Positions 32,501-42,525 of a stretch of 58,463 nt of DNA are shown here, piece after piece. The notes beneath the pieces are model-generated. The model saw only the letters and a program-made list of their open reading frames with translations, made no database searches and had not been told where the DNA came from. A program made the translations under genes and the position numbers. Position 1 is the first letter of the stretch. Each line of letters begins with the position of its first letter. The stretch covers positions 1 to 58,463 of the forward strand of contig JBBHKE010003096.1 in NCBI GenBank assembly GCA_037447655.1, in the 5' to 3' direction. The stretch comes from Zygnema cylindricum (lineage: Eukaryota > Streptophyta > Zygnematophyceae > Zygnematales > Zygnemataceae).

Positions 32501-32699
32501 CACCGCCCATCGTTATTAGTGTTAAAGAAAAATTAGTGTAAATGCGAAATTAGAATTAATAATACTAATTTGGTGCAAGGTGATGTGGCGGATTTTGGTC
32601 CACTTCCTTAAATAATGTTGTTAACTCTATTTTGTGATTTTTGGCCAAAAAATGTCGCGACAGAATTAGTGTTATTAACACCAACAACGATGGGCGGTG
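32501..32699. mobile_element. K-family MITE, short
   Basis: 199 bp. Left end CACCGCCCATCGTTATTAG, right end CGATGGGCGGTG; left flank TA, right flank TT. The two ends share the C-for-A change (GCCCATCG), so they match each other better than the family consensus. Confidence 0.8.
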
Positions 32700-32814
32700 T
32701 TGTCTCTCTTTGAGTAATTGACAGCTGTTCAAATGGTTGTGTTTCACTGATTGCAGAAAATTAATCAATCTGGTAAGGAAGCTCTGCCGTTTGCAATTTC
32801 AGAAGCATACACTT

Positions 32815-33368
32815 CACCGCCAATCGTTATTAGAGTAAATAATGCTAATTCGGTGCCCTTTTCTCAAAAAAAAAAACCTGAAATACAATCCATAATTCTG
32901 TTTTTTCCATTATTCTAATTAGGATTTTTTTTCAATTAGCGTTAATAATGGAAGTACACTGCGATGGAAATAGTGTGGCGTACGGACAAGGTATCTCCGT
33001 ACGAAATGGTACCTTTTGAATTACAAAGGCATAAAAAGACACTTAACATTATTGTGCACACATGTGAATGTGCACTGGAAGAAAGAGACGCAAACTCGTC
33101 GACAAAAATCACGTTCTCATATGATCATCCGTCGACCGTGTCAACAGCGCGACGGCGTACGAATTGTCAGATTTTGTACGGGTACACATATTACTGTAGA
33201 CACTGAAAGGGCGGGTATTTATTATTCAGGACATCCCAAATTACAGTTAGGGATTAATTAGTATATATATATATAATTTTTTTCAAAAAATAATTCCTGA
33301 TTAGTGTTAATAACACTAATTTTTTTTTTACGCTATTTATTCCTTTACTCTAATAGCGATTGACGGTG
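32815..33368. mobile_element. K-family MITE, long
   Basis: 554 bp between CACCGCCAATCGTTATTAG and its inverted complement with one change (CGATTGACGGTG). Right flank TA, left flank TT. Contains the GTGTGGCGTACGG...GTACCTTTTGAA block seen in the other long K copies. An (AT)n run lies at 33259-33274. Confidence 0.78.
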
Positions 33369-34192
33369 TAGTTTTCAGGCATGAATCGAATGTCTGTAGT
33401 GGGAATTATTCTATTTGTTTATGTAACAGTCAAAACGGTTCCTTATATGCACAAGTCTATACACCGTTGTTATTTTAAAACCTTTTTTAAAATGAGCAGT
33501 CAGCAGAAGTCCGGAAATGGAGGGAGTTGACTAGTTCAAATATTTGGAGTCCAAGCTTCATAATATTCCTAAGAAACTAGTGAGATGCAGTATATTCGAC
33601 ATTATCTGAAGTGTTTGATCATATTGGCACTTAAAAATGATGCTACTGGGTATATAAAATTGTGGGGAGGGAAAATGTTTTTCTGTTCATTAAATTGAAA
33701 AATTAAAGAATAAGAACCTAAAAAAACAAGACATGACATAGTTCCACCATCTCTTGAGAAATTCAAAACGTTTATAAACAAACTTTGAACCCCAGAGCAA
33801 ATATATGAAGATAAGGAGAGAAATGACCTTAACAAGGAGGCTCAATCAATGAAAGTTAACATATAATAGTAACAAATTCAGTATTTTACATGGGCAAAAT
33901 TACTTAATGCTAGCATATATTGTCTAAGGATTGAAAAGGCTAAGAAAATACTAAATTCTTGTTCTTTACACAGTCTTCCCTGAAAGAAGATGCATATTAC
34001 TAGCTGCACTCACATATATAACAAATGATACAAAAAGCCTAACAGAAAATCCTATACAGCGTAACTCTTTTACAATAAGATATTGACTTATAACTTGACA
34101 AAAAAAAACGGCACAATCCCCACACTAAAATCGAAACGACCAGTTGCAATGTCATAGAGAAAAAAAATTCAACTTCTCCAGCGAGAAACAAA
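33369..34192. other. Intergenic region and 3' end of gene 2
   Basis: AT-rich without a recognisable gene. The last 200-400 bp before 34193 should include the 3' UTR of gene 2 (minus strand); no single polyadenylation signal stands out. Confidence 0.4.
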
Positions 34193-35032
34193 TTAACCAC
34201 CACAACCTCCACCTCCACACCCTCCACCTCCACATCCTCCACCTCCACCACCTAAAGCTCCTCCCAAAGCAAGTCCTCCAAGACCTCCCATCATTAGACC
34301 AGGGCCCATTCCCATTCCTCCACGTCTACCGCCACCTACACGGCCTCCATAACCACCATAACCACCATAGCCTGGACGTTGTGAAGCGTATACGACTTGA
34401 GGTCTCTGATTATATGTGGGCTGATAGTGTTGTGCTCGAGGAGCTTGAGAATATCGAGTAGGAGGAGGACCATTTTTGTACACTAATGGATGACCACCAA
34501 AGACTGGTGAATTTCCTGAATTCATGTAATTTTGAGCTTGCTGAGGAACTAGAGGAACTTTTGGAGGTTTCATTCTTTCCAACTGCTCATTGGAAAATCT
34601 TGGTCCACTGACTTTGACTGAAACTTTAACCTTTCCAGTGATACGGTTTCTGGATTTGTACACATTATAGGAACCAGATTGAAGTTGATCAACATTAAGT
34701 ACAGCTCCTGTAAGAGGTACAAGAGCTGCACCTATTTCCCTGTCTTTGAAGTTATCTGAGCCGTAGATTCTGACAACTAAGATAGGATTGTGACGTAACA
34801 ACGCTTTTTCGTCGACTCTGAAAACGAACTGCTGATTCCAAACAGGATTGTTGTTGCCCTTCAAGCTTCCTACGCAATGATTTTCTTTTCCATTCAAGCA
34901 GGATTGTGAGTATTGCTTCACGTCAGTGCCAGGAAATTCGAGAAAAGCTGCCGGCCATTGCTTGTTGACTAGCTTTGACCAGCTCAGATTCGTAGCTGAG
35001 ATCAAGTTCACTTCCACGAGTCTGGAAGACAT
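34193..35032 (-). CDS. C2-domain glycine-rich protein (SRC2-like), gene 2
   Basis: Complete intronless minus-strand frame of 279 residues starting MSSRLVEVNLISATNLSW. The N-terminal C2 domain covers about residues 1-145 with GNNNPVWNQQFVFRV (59-73) and GSDNFKDREIGAALVPL (91-107). Relative to gene 1 it has an extra stretch of about 20 residues (about 38-57) in the C2 domain. A Pro/Tyr/Gln region (160-215) follows, then a glycine-rich region and GPGLMMGGLGGLALGGAL (243-260), the same hydrophobic glycine block as gene 1. The end is a CGGGG repeat with three cysteines. Membrane-associated stress-type function is inferred from plant SRC2 relatives. Genes 1 and 2 converge, separated by MITEs. Its 5' end and promoter are duplicated at 40708-41489. 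Confidence 0.88.
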   Translation of the reverse strand: MSSRLVEVNLISATNLSWSKLVNKQWPAAFLEFPGTDVKQYSQSCLNGKENHCVGSLKGNNNPVWNQQFVFRVDEKALLRHNPILVVRIYGSDNFKDREIGAALVPLTGAVLNVDQLQSGSYNVYKSRNRITGKVKVSVKVSGPRFSNEQLERMKPPKVPLVPQQAQNYMNSGNSPVFGGHPLVYKNGPPPTRYSQAPRAQHYQPTYNQRPQVVYASQRPGYGGYGGYGGRVGGGRRGGMGMGPGLMMGGLGGLALGGALGGGGGGCGGGGCGGGGCGG

Positions 35033-35420
35033 TGCTGCTAAGGAAAAGTGATTCAGAATAAATGTAAAAAGGTGTGTTTTTGTCTATTTCCTTTTGAAAG
35101 TTCCTTGTAAGTTGTTTGGTAGAAACTCAGGGAACTCGAGGAACAATTGTAAGGCGTAGAAACTTTAAAGTATGCCAATTCAATTTCTTTTCCTTTTATG
35201 GCTTTTTCGTTAGTCCAGCTGCTGGTTATCCACTTAATAGAGGGGCACATGCCTTCTTTCTCACGAACGAGCCTTCGTGCAGTTTGGCCCTGCCACGAGC
35301 TCACGCGTCACACTCGTTTTCCGTACACGTCGTACGCGTGTGCACTTGTAGGGCTACCTTGTATGAGCCACGTCAGAAAACTAGCGACGACGCAACACTA
35401 CGTGGCGTCACGATATAGAC
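35033..35420 (-). promoter_or_regulatory. Promoter region of gene 2
   Basis: CATAAAAGG (minus strand, about 35194-35202) is a TATA-like element about 165 bp before the ATG. Further upstream are CCACGTCAG (35369-35377), TACGTGGCGTCACG (35399-35412) and TACACGTCGTACG (35322-35334): ABRE-like ACGTGGC cores and TGACG motifs bound by bZIP factors in plants. These fit stress/ABA control, which is inferred. The motif cluster is kept in the duplicated copy near 41240. Confidence 0.45.
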
Positions 35421-35659
35421 AACCTTTTCCAGTTGCGTGTAATCTAGTAAGGGCTTTCTCCGTGTTTCTTGCCATTCACTCCGACCCAAGCTCGGATTTG
35501 GATTCTTTGGCAGCGAACTTTGCATATCATCACTTTTTATCGAAGCGAATCGCGTAAGGCCGTGTCCCCATGTGCCAAAGTAAGTGTTATCTTTTGTCGT
35601 TATCTTAAGAAACTTAACGCCGTACTGTTTAAACTACAACCGTATGAATAAGGGTAACC
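35420..35659. other. Far-upstream region of gene 2 with X terminus remnant
   Basis: Part of the segment duplicated at 40708-41489. It ends in TAAGGGTAACCTT (35649-35661), which is the TAA target plus the first bases of an X-family terminus, cut short by the Z element. Confidence 0.55.
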
Positions 35660-36383
35660 TTCATAGATGTCCTATTCGTACGGATTTGGACTTTTTTCCG
35701 ATTACTACGTAGTATTCGCTTGTTTCGTACAATTCGTAAAATTTGTACGTCTCAAATGTACGGAAAATTGTACGGGTATTTTCAAAGAAAGAGACGGTGG
35801 TTCATTTGAGTGCGCGTATTTTTTACCTATCCTCCACTCCGTCTTCAGAAGGAAGCCGCCGTTGGAGACGCCCTATATTCCGCCGCTCGCCCCTAGTTCG
35901 TTGCACTTATCGGTTTTGCACTTTTGCTTCATTTGCGCGCGCATATTTTTATATGAGCGGCGAGCCGCGGAATTTATGTCGACTCACACGCGTATTTTTA
36001 TACGAGCGGCGAGCCGCGGAATTTATGGCGACTCACACGCGTATTTTTATATGAGCGGCGTGCCGCGGAATTTATGGCGTCTCGTACGCGTATTTTTATA
36101 TGAGCGGCGAGCCGCGGAATTTATGGCGTCTCACATGCGTATTTTTATCTATCCTCCACACCGTCTTTAGGAGGACGCCGCCGTTGGAGACACCGTAAAT
36201 TCCGCTAGTTCGTTGCACGTTTCATTTTTTAGGGTTTTCAATATTTAAATGTCTAAATTTAAAAAAAAAAAAAAGTACGAATTTTACCGACGAATTTTAA
36301 AAGTTTGAAATTGTTTTATGCGCACGGAACGTAGTATTCGTTAGTTTACTCCGTGCGTTTTATGCGCATAGGACATCTATGAA
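35660..36383. mobile_element. Z element with inverted termini
   Basis: TTCATAGATGTCCTAT at the left and its inverted complement ATAGGACATCTATGAA at the right; 724 bp. It interrupts an X-family terminus at the left. It contains direct repeats of a TATCCTCCAC...GCCGCCGTTGGAGAC...GTTCGTTGCAC block (about 35827-35905 and 36149-36217) around a 49-bp tandem repeat. A related terminus is at about 17811. Target duplication not resolved. Confidence 0.6.
35945..36140. repeat. 49-bp tandem repeat, four units
   Basis: Four nearly identical 49-bp units, each with the GC-rich palindrome GCGGCGAGCCGC (GCGGCGTGCCGC in the third) between AT-rich parts. Because 49 is not a multiple of three, the open frame across it is not protein-like. 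Confidence 0.9.
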
Positions 36384-36704
36384 CATACCTAGTCTGTACC
36401 TAGTGACCTCAACTCTTGCTCCATGTAAAAATCGTTCCTGCGGATTGTGTTTGAAATCATCTAATGGAGAAGTCCATGGAAAGTAAATTTGAATAACGAC
36501 AGGAATCCGTACACGAATGCACTATAATTATGGTAGATAAAGGTTTCGAAAATGCGTAAAGGATGGGTTGTTGCATGCGCAGCATAAATTTGGGTACTTT
36601 TCATTCTATGCGCCGTATTTTTTATAGCGTTGATTCACTTGATTGGCGTGAAGGACGTCGAAAATTATACGATGTCTCTTACCATGGACCCATAGTTGTC
36701 CAAG
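36384..36704. other. Gene-free stretch
   Basis: AT-rich; no feature supported. Confidence 0.4.
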
Positions 36705-36997
36705 GCGTTTAGTGCGAACAATTTAATCGCGACGAATTATACGTAACAAACGCATTGAACCTTTTGAAAAAAACGGAAAAATTGTTAATGAATTTTCGTT
36801 GGTACTATTTCGTACATGTAAACAAAAATAAATTTCAGATATACCGCAGTTTGTAGTTAAACGAGCGCTAAAATATTGTATGTGTTTAAGTATGTATCAC
36901 ACTCCATGTGGGCATTGGAAACTCTTCATCGACTAGCAACGGACATGATAAAAGATTTAAAAAGACGTAAAGCTGAGATCAAATTTCGAATGACGCA
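36705..36997. repeat. Dispersed repeat, second copy
   Basis: Copy of the repeat at 22868-23330 (same word order), more degraded at its right end, where the B-box-like word is no longer clear. Confidence 0.6.
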
Positions 36998-37105
36998 CCA
37001 TTTTTGTAAAAGTCCATATGTCTGATACTATCAGACAAGCAGCCGTGGCCGCCATTTTTGTAAAAGTTCGTATGTCTGATGCTATCTGACAGGCAGCCAT
37101 GGCCG
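36998..37105. repeat. 54-bp tandem duplication
   Basis: Two units starting CCATTTTTGTAAAAGT at 36998 and 37052, ending CAGCCGTGGCCG and CAGCCATGGCCG. Confidence 0.85.
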
Positions 37106-37429
37106 TCTTCTCTCTCTATCTCTAAGACATAATACGACTGCACAGAGATAAAGTACATACCATGTATAAATGACATTTTCACATTCAGCATTGCACGTTA
37201 TTTTTTTTAAGATACGATCACATTAATCCAGAAACAGAAATACATATCTTTCATCTATCTCTACTCTAAATCTCCTTACCCTACATTGAAGTCTCTAATG
37301 TCTTCACCCGGATTTTTTTCCTCTTACCTCCCCCTCCTCTTCTTCCAATGCTATAATGTCTCTTCAAAGCTGACATTAGAGGGAGGCGGCGTTTGTGCGG
37401 TTCCGTTTTCAACAGTCCATGGCGCCTTC
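37106..37429. other. Gene-free stretch
   Basis: AT- and CT-rich sequence without recognisable features. Confidence 0.4.
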
Positions 37430-37790
37430 TTTTAAAAAAAAAATGAACAAGACGTTCGTACATTTTTTAAACTTAACGCGCGCAAATAGTGTGAAACTCA
37501 ACGTCTCTTTTCGAAAATGTCCGTACATTTTCGAAAATATAACATACAAGTTCCTCGAATTTTCTGTTCAGTTTACTAGGCACAAAATACTAATAACTGC
37601 GACATATGATTTCGCTAAATTTTGGACATTACCGTAAACATCCGTACGTATTACGCTGAAACGCTATATTTTTTACAAAATTTTCCCGATCAGTTTTCCA
37701 AACAGAACGAACATCGCGATTTTTTGTGATTTTTTCAAAAGTCACGAATTATACGTTTCAATCGCAAAAAAGGAAAAAATCGCGCAATTT
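37430..37790. repeat. Dispersed repeat (relative at 29017-29330)
   Basis: Same order of words as the copy following the non-LTR element at 29017. Confidence 0.65.
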
Positions 37791-37837
37791 GAACAACAAA
37801 GCACCTTTGCGCATTTTTGGGGTTCCATTGTTCCAGC

Positions 37838-38488
37838 TAGTGTTGGATATCGGGTAAACTCATATCGCGATAATCTCGATATTCGATATATCGAATATCG
37901 ATCGAGGAGGATCCTCGATATATCGTACAGAGACCAACATAAAATATCGCGATATATAGTATTTTTTAAATTTAATATTTTTATTTTTTAATATAATATG
38001 TTATTTTAGCGAAAAGGTCAAATTGTCTAATACGCCACGTACGCCGTGATTTTCGTTCCGTGACTTAAAGGTAGACGCCGCAAAATGTAACCGACAAAAA
38101 AGTACTAATTTTGAAATTCTAATGACTAATTATTTGGGGTATGGTTACACGAGGTCTCAGTAATAGTACGGACAGCAAAATTTATGTATTACAGAGGCCT
38201 CGGGTACATCGCGTATCTTTTGTAAATAAGTTTTACATACGCGTTTTGATATGAGTGGTTCCACGCAAGGTGACACCCAAATCTCATAAATCATCGAATA
38301 TCTGGAAACCGACCTTTTTCGTCTGGAAAATTGTACTTGCGTATGACGTACATGTACTTCACAAGTGTACCTCGTCAATGTACCTCAGAGATCTCTTCAC
38401 TCCGCTGACTTTCAAGAAAAAGCCGTATTTCTTTCCGGCAAATATTTTACATTCACTTTGTCCGAAGTCACGAGACTTTTAAAACCTG

Positions 38489-38521
<33 letters not shown>

Positions 38522-38678
38522 AGCTTTGATATATCAACGATACGATATAGCGGCGATATATCGGCAATATATCGGGATAATTTGAAATTCGATATATATA
38601 AGCGATATATCGATTATCGCGTACCTGAAATTCGATATATATCGAATTTAGGCAAACGATCCTCGATACCCAACACTA
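37838..38678. mobile_element. H-family MITE (hAT-like)
   Basis: TAGTGTTGGATATCG at the left and CGATACCCAACACTA at the right; 841 bp. The ends begin TAGTG, fitting the hAT pattern YARNG. Flanks GTTCCAGC (37830-37837) and GTTCAAGT (38679-38686) agree at 6 of 8 positions, fitting an old 8-bp hAT target duplication. Both sub-terminal regions are dense in CGATATATCG-type palindromes. A run of 30 T lies at about 38490-38521. No transposase. Confidence 0.72.
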
Positions 38679-38902
38679 GTTCAAGTAATGTTTTTTGCGA
38701 ATTTGTCGCGATTGAATTACAGGAAAAGATAAGTGCATACGTCATTTTGGTTGGGCGTAAGCGCCTGCGTCATCCTTGCCTTGCGCGTCTAATGTTTTTT
38801 CTTACATCAATTCCCAAATTTGGGCGAATCCGTTTCCTGCTTGTGGAGACGAAAAGGTTTCTAGAAAATTATACGTGTAGTTCTAGTCTTTTTTTCGATT
38901 TA

Positions 38903-39606
38903 GGGTTGTTCTCCATTAGGCGGTCCCGTTAACACGCGGATACGTCTATTTTTAGTGTTTACTGGCACGGCCTTCCATTATGTTGTGCCAGTAGACATTG
39001 TTTCTCAATTATGAATGGCGCCACGTAGGTTAGTTTTCAGATTCTTAAAATCTATAAATATTATTCAAGCTGAAAATCTGTACGTAATATTTGTACGGGT
39101 GGAGGTAGTTAATGATTCGTACGAACATTTTGCGACCAGATTTTAATTTTGAAATTGAAAATCAAAATTTCGGAACGGAATGTCAAAAAGGCGCTGCAAA
39201 CTTTTAAGATCAACGGATGTCAGAAGAAGCGTGCGAAGATATTTCGGTCTACCTTTATACACCGACCATAGGAAGGCGCATGCCGTGTACGACGTGTTCG
39301 ATTCACATTGCCTGTTCATGGTGGATTTTTTTTCTATATTTCACGTGTACCAATGGTACGCGACCAGTGTGAAGAAACTCTCCTCCCGAGGAGAGTCTCT
39401 TCACACTGGACGATGTGCGTGATCGCTTTGCGGATCTAAAAAAGTGAAAAATCCAACGGTCGACATTTACCCCTATAATATTGGAGCCATCCAGTATACA
39501 TGTTTCGTCATGTTTCGTTTGAAAAAAAAAAAATTGGTACGAATCTGTACAAAATCATACGCCGTCTAGTAAACAACCCCACTTTTCCTTTATTGGAAGT
39601 TCACCC
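38903..39606. mobile_element. X-family MITE
   Basis: 704 bp between TTA (38900-38902) and TTA (39607-39609). Left end GGGTTGTTCTCCATTAGGCG; right end ATTGGAAGTTCACCC is a diverged inverted complement. Central palindrome at 39364-39409. No coding frame of note. Confidence 0.82.
39364..39409. other. Central palindrome of the X MITE
   Basis: 22-nt arms (39364-39385 and 39388-39409) around a CC loop, 21 of 22 pairs intact. Outer CCAGTG and inner CTCCTC are shared with the palindrome at 43794-43840, but the 10 nt between differ (TGAAGAAACT here). Confidence 0.85.
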
Positions 39607-39692
39607 TTATATATTTTACTCATATCACACGCGTAAGAAAATGACAGGTCGGTCAAATTTCCCGCAGCACTATTTTTGTGGGTCGTAGTTTG

Positions 39693-40714
39693 TAGTGTTG
39701 GGTATCGAGGACCGTTTTCCGATATTCGATATATATCAAATTTCAGGTACCCGATAATCGATATATCGCTTCGATATATTGAAAAGCAAAATATCGCGAT
39801 GTATCGCCAGTATATCGCAATTATATTGTATTGACGATAAATCGAAGCATTTAAAAAAGAATGAAATTTTTCACATGTCTCCAAAGTCACGTGCATTCGG
39901 AAAAGGTGGCCGTACATTTTTTGCCGGAAAGAAGTACGGTTTTTTCTTGAAAGTCAGCAGAGTGAAGGAGATCTTTGGTAGCGTGTCCCCACCCAAAAAA
40001 TTTCACTTCCGCAACAGACGGACGTTCGAATAATGTACGGCTTTCCAAACACCGACTTTGTAGATTTCGGAAGTTCTCGGAAAACCGTACAAACGAACTT
40101 CCTCAAATTATTGCGGGATATAAAAGTAGGGTAAAAGTCGCGTCTTTTTGTGAAGAAGGCCAACGGTAACCCGAAAAGCTGACGTAGCAAAAACAACATT
40201 CGAACGGCTACTTCGTTGTTTTCGCGCGAAAAATCTGCATGACTTTAAGCCACCGTCGTCGTCCTTCGAACATAGTAAATTTGAAAATCTGCATGTTTAT
40301 TTTCGCGCCTTTGCCTGATGACGTCAAAGCGTATGACGTGTCAAATGACACCTTCGATTAGAGTTACGTGCCATAATTTTGGTGTGAACGACACCCGTTT
40401 TCCGATGAGTTTTCGGAAAATCATCGGAATGGGCAAAAAGTTACGAATGCTCCGGTGGGTACAGGCTATGAGGTACATTGACACAATTTACTTGCGAAGT
40501 ACACGTACGTAATACGCAAGTACGAATCTCCATACGAAAATGGTCGGTTTCAAATCTTTGACGATTTTAGAGATTTTATCGTCAACTTACAAGGAACCAC
40601 TCAAATTAAAACACGTATTTAAAAACTTGTTTACAGATGATACGTGATGTAACCGAGGCCTCTGTAATACAAAACGTTTGTTGTCTGTACCATTACAAAG
40701 ACCTCCTGATGCAA
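39693..40714. mobile_element. H-family MITE, inverted and truncated
   Basis: Begins TAGTGTTGGGTATCGAGGA, the right end of the 37838 copy in inverted orientation. It then follows that copy backwards through the AAGTACGG...TTGAAAGTCAGC block (39933-39960) to GCCTCTGTAATACA (40656-40669) and AGACCTCCTGATG. The other end is missing; sequence from gene 2 follows. It carries about 300 bp not in the first copy (about 39980-40420). Confidence 0.68.
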
Positions 40715-41489
40715 CGATTTTCTTTTCCATTCAAGCAGGATTGTGAGTATTGCTTCACGTCAGTGCCAGGAAATTCGAGAAAAGCTGCCGGCCATTGCTT
40801 GTTGACTAGCTTTGACCAGCTCAGATTCGTAGCTGAGATCAAGTTCACTTCCACGAGTCTGGAAGACATTGCTTCTAAGGAAAAGTGATTCGGAAGAATT
40901 GTAAAAAGGTGTGCTTTTGTCAATTTCCTTTTGTAAATGCCCTGTAAGTTGTTTGGTAGAAAGTCAGGGAACTCGAGGAACAATTGTAAGGCGTAGAAAC
41001 TCTTAAGTATGCCAATTCAATTTCTTTTCGTTTTATAGCTTTTTCGTTAGTCCAGCTGCTGGTTATCCAATTAATAGAGGGGCACATGCCTTTTTCCTCA
41101 CGAACGAGCCTTCGCGCAGTTTGGCCCTGCCACGAGCTCAGATGTCCGACTCGTTTTCCGTACGAGTCGTACGCGTGTGCACTTGTAGGGCTACCTTGTA
41201 TGAGCCACGTCAGAAAACCAGCGACGACTTAACACTACGTGGCGTCACGATATAGACAACCTTTTCCAGTTGCGTGTAATCTAGTAAGGGCTTTCTCCGT
41301 GTTTCTTGCCATTCACTCCGACCCAAGCTCGGATTTGGATTCTTTGGCAGCGAACTTTGCATATCAATCACTTTTTATCGAAGCGAATCGCGTAAGGCCG
41401 TGTCCCCATGTGCCAAAGTAAGTGTTATCTTTTGTCGTTATCTTAAGAAACTTAACGCCGTACTGCTTAAACAACAACCGTATGAATAA
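40708..41489 (-). repeat. Duplicated 5' segment of gene 2
   Basis: About 780 bp matching 34872-35648 at high identity: the first codons, the 5' leader, and the promoter with its bZIP-type boxes. The match ends at the left inside the coding sequence and at the right in the TAA plus X terminus. Direct orientation relative to gene 2. Confidence 0.88.
40712..40869 (-). pseudogene. Truncated copy of C2/glycine-rich gene 2
   Basis: ATG at 40869 (minus) opens the same frame as gene 2 (MSSRLVEVNLISATNL) and matches it for about 52 residues, to NGKENRC. It then runs into the adjoining H element and stops near 40693 after a few unrelated residues. Only the first third of the C2 domain is present and no glycine-rich part, so it cannot make the same protein. 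Its promoter copy could still be active. Confidence 0.85.
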
Positions 41490-42479
41490 GGGTAACCTTC
41501 CATCAGGAGTTCCCATTAATCGTACGGTCACATTTACTGGCAGTAATATTTGTAACACCTTTCCATCTGGTCGTGCCAGTGAAGCAAAAAATGCTTACGT
41601 GTTAGATTTCGATTGGTACCACGTAGGATCCTGTGGAGCCGCCCGTTATTAATGAAAGATTTGAAAAGTACAAAATCTCAACTGCGTATCTGTACGGGCG
41701 GACGCAGATTAAAATATCTAGTACACCGCCAATCGCTATTAGCGTGTACGTTTGATTAGCGTATACTATTATTTAGCGTGGTGTACGCTAATTGGGAATT
41801 TGGAAATTTTGGAAGAAATCGATTACTCTAATTAGGAATTAGGGCTTTTTTTAAATAGTGTGGATAATTCTATTTGAGAATAAAAAAAAAAAAAAGGCGG
41901 GATGGGATTAGCGTACACAACGCTAATAGCGATTGGCGGTGTAGCGTCACGCTAATGTACAATCTGTACATCCTTGTATTTGTCATTGTACCAACGGTCA
42001 CGAAAACCGTTGCAAAATGAAAATTTGTACAAATGTCCATAAATGTACCATTTGTACGTTCATGTATTATCGCTGTACCAGCGGAGGCGTGACAGGATGT
42101 CCTACAACCAAGATTTTGTCGTTGAACATGGTGGCTTTGATGTCAGAAGGTACACGCCATTTGCCACATGTAAGTTTATAAATTCATGTCCGTCGTGGAT
42201 CGACTCTGACTTTTACAAGTGGACCAATACACGCGTCCAGAAAGCGCAAAGTGTTCTCCCGAGGACAGTAGGGAGACTCGCCAGGTACTAGATAGAAAGG
42301 ACGTTTGCGTCGAAATTTCAAAATCGGACGGTGGAAGTTTTCGCCAAAAAGTTTGGAGATTCTTAACGAATTTATGGTAAAAATATTTTGTAAAAAAAAA
42401 AACAAAAAGTACGGCTTAATACGGAAAGGTACTTTCTCCAGTAAACAACCCTACTTTTCGCCTTGATGGAAGGTTACCC
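41490..42479. mobile_element. X-family MITE with a nested K element
   Basis: 990 bp between TAA (41487-41489) and TAA (42480-42482). Ends GGGTAACCTTCCATCA and its exact inverted complement TGATGGAAGGTTACCC. The K element at 41724-41941 is inserted in it. A weakened central palindrome (AGTGTTCTC/GAGGACAGT around CC, 42250-42269) remains. Confidence 0.87.
41724..41941. mobile_element. K-family MITE nested in X
   Basis: 218 bp with perfect 22-bp inverted ends (CACCGCCAATCGCTATTAGC...), flanked by TA at 41722-41723 and 41942-41943. The best-preserved short K copy in the window. Confidence 0.9.
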
Positions 42480-42525
42480 TAAATTGAAAAAAGGTAAAGT
42501 ACAATTTGCGTCATCTTCGAACTTA

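Noticed and set aside
35667-36170. A 167-codon frame with repeated MSG/YERRAAEF-like blocks
   Set aside because: It is read across the 49-bp tandem repeat, whose period is not a multiple of three; repeated peptides appear only by chance frame shifts.
38142-40714. One large 2.6-kb transposon with about 300-bp inverted ends (Mutator-like)
   Set aside because: The inverted arms are internal parts of two H elements in opposite orientation; the true ends TAGTGTTGG lie outside the left arm and inside the supposed element.
40693-40983. Independent 96-residue gene
   Set aside because: Residues from the second ATG on copy the start of gene 2, the part before is its translated leader, and the end runs into transposon sequence.
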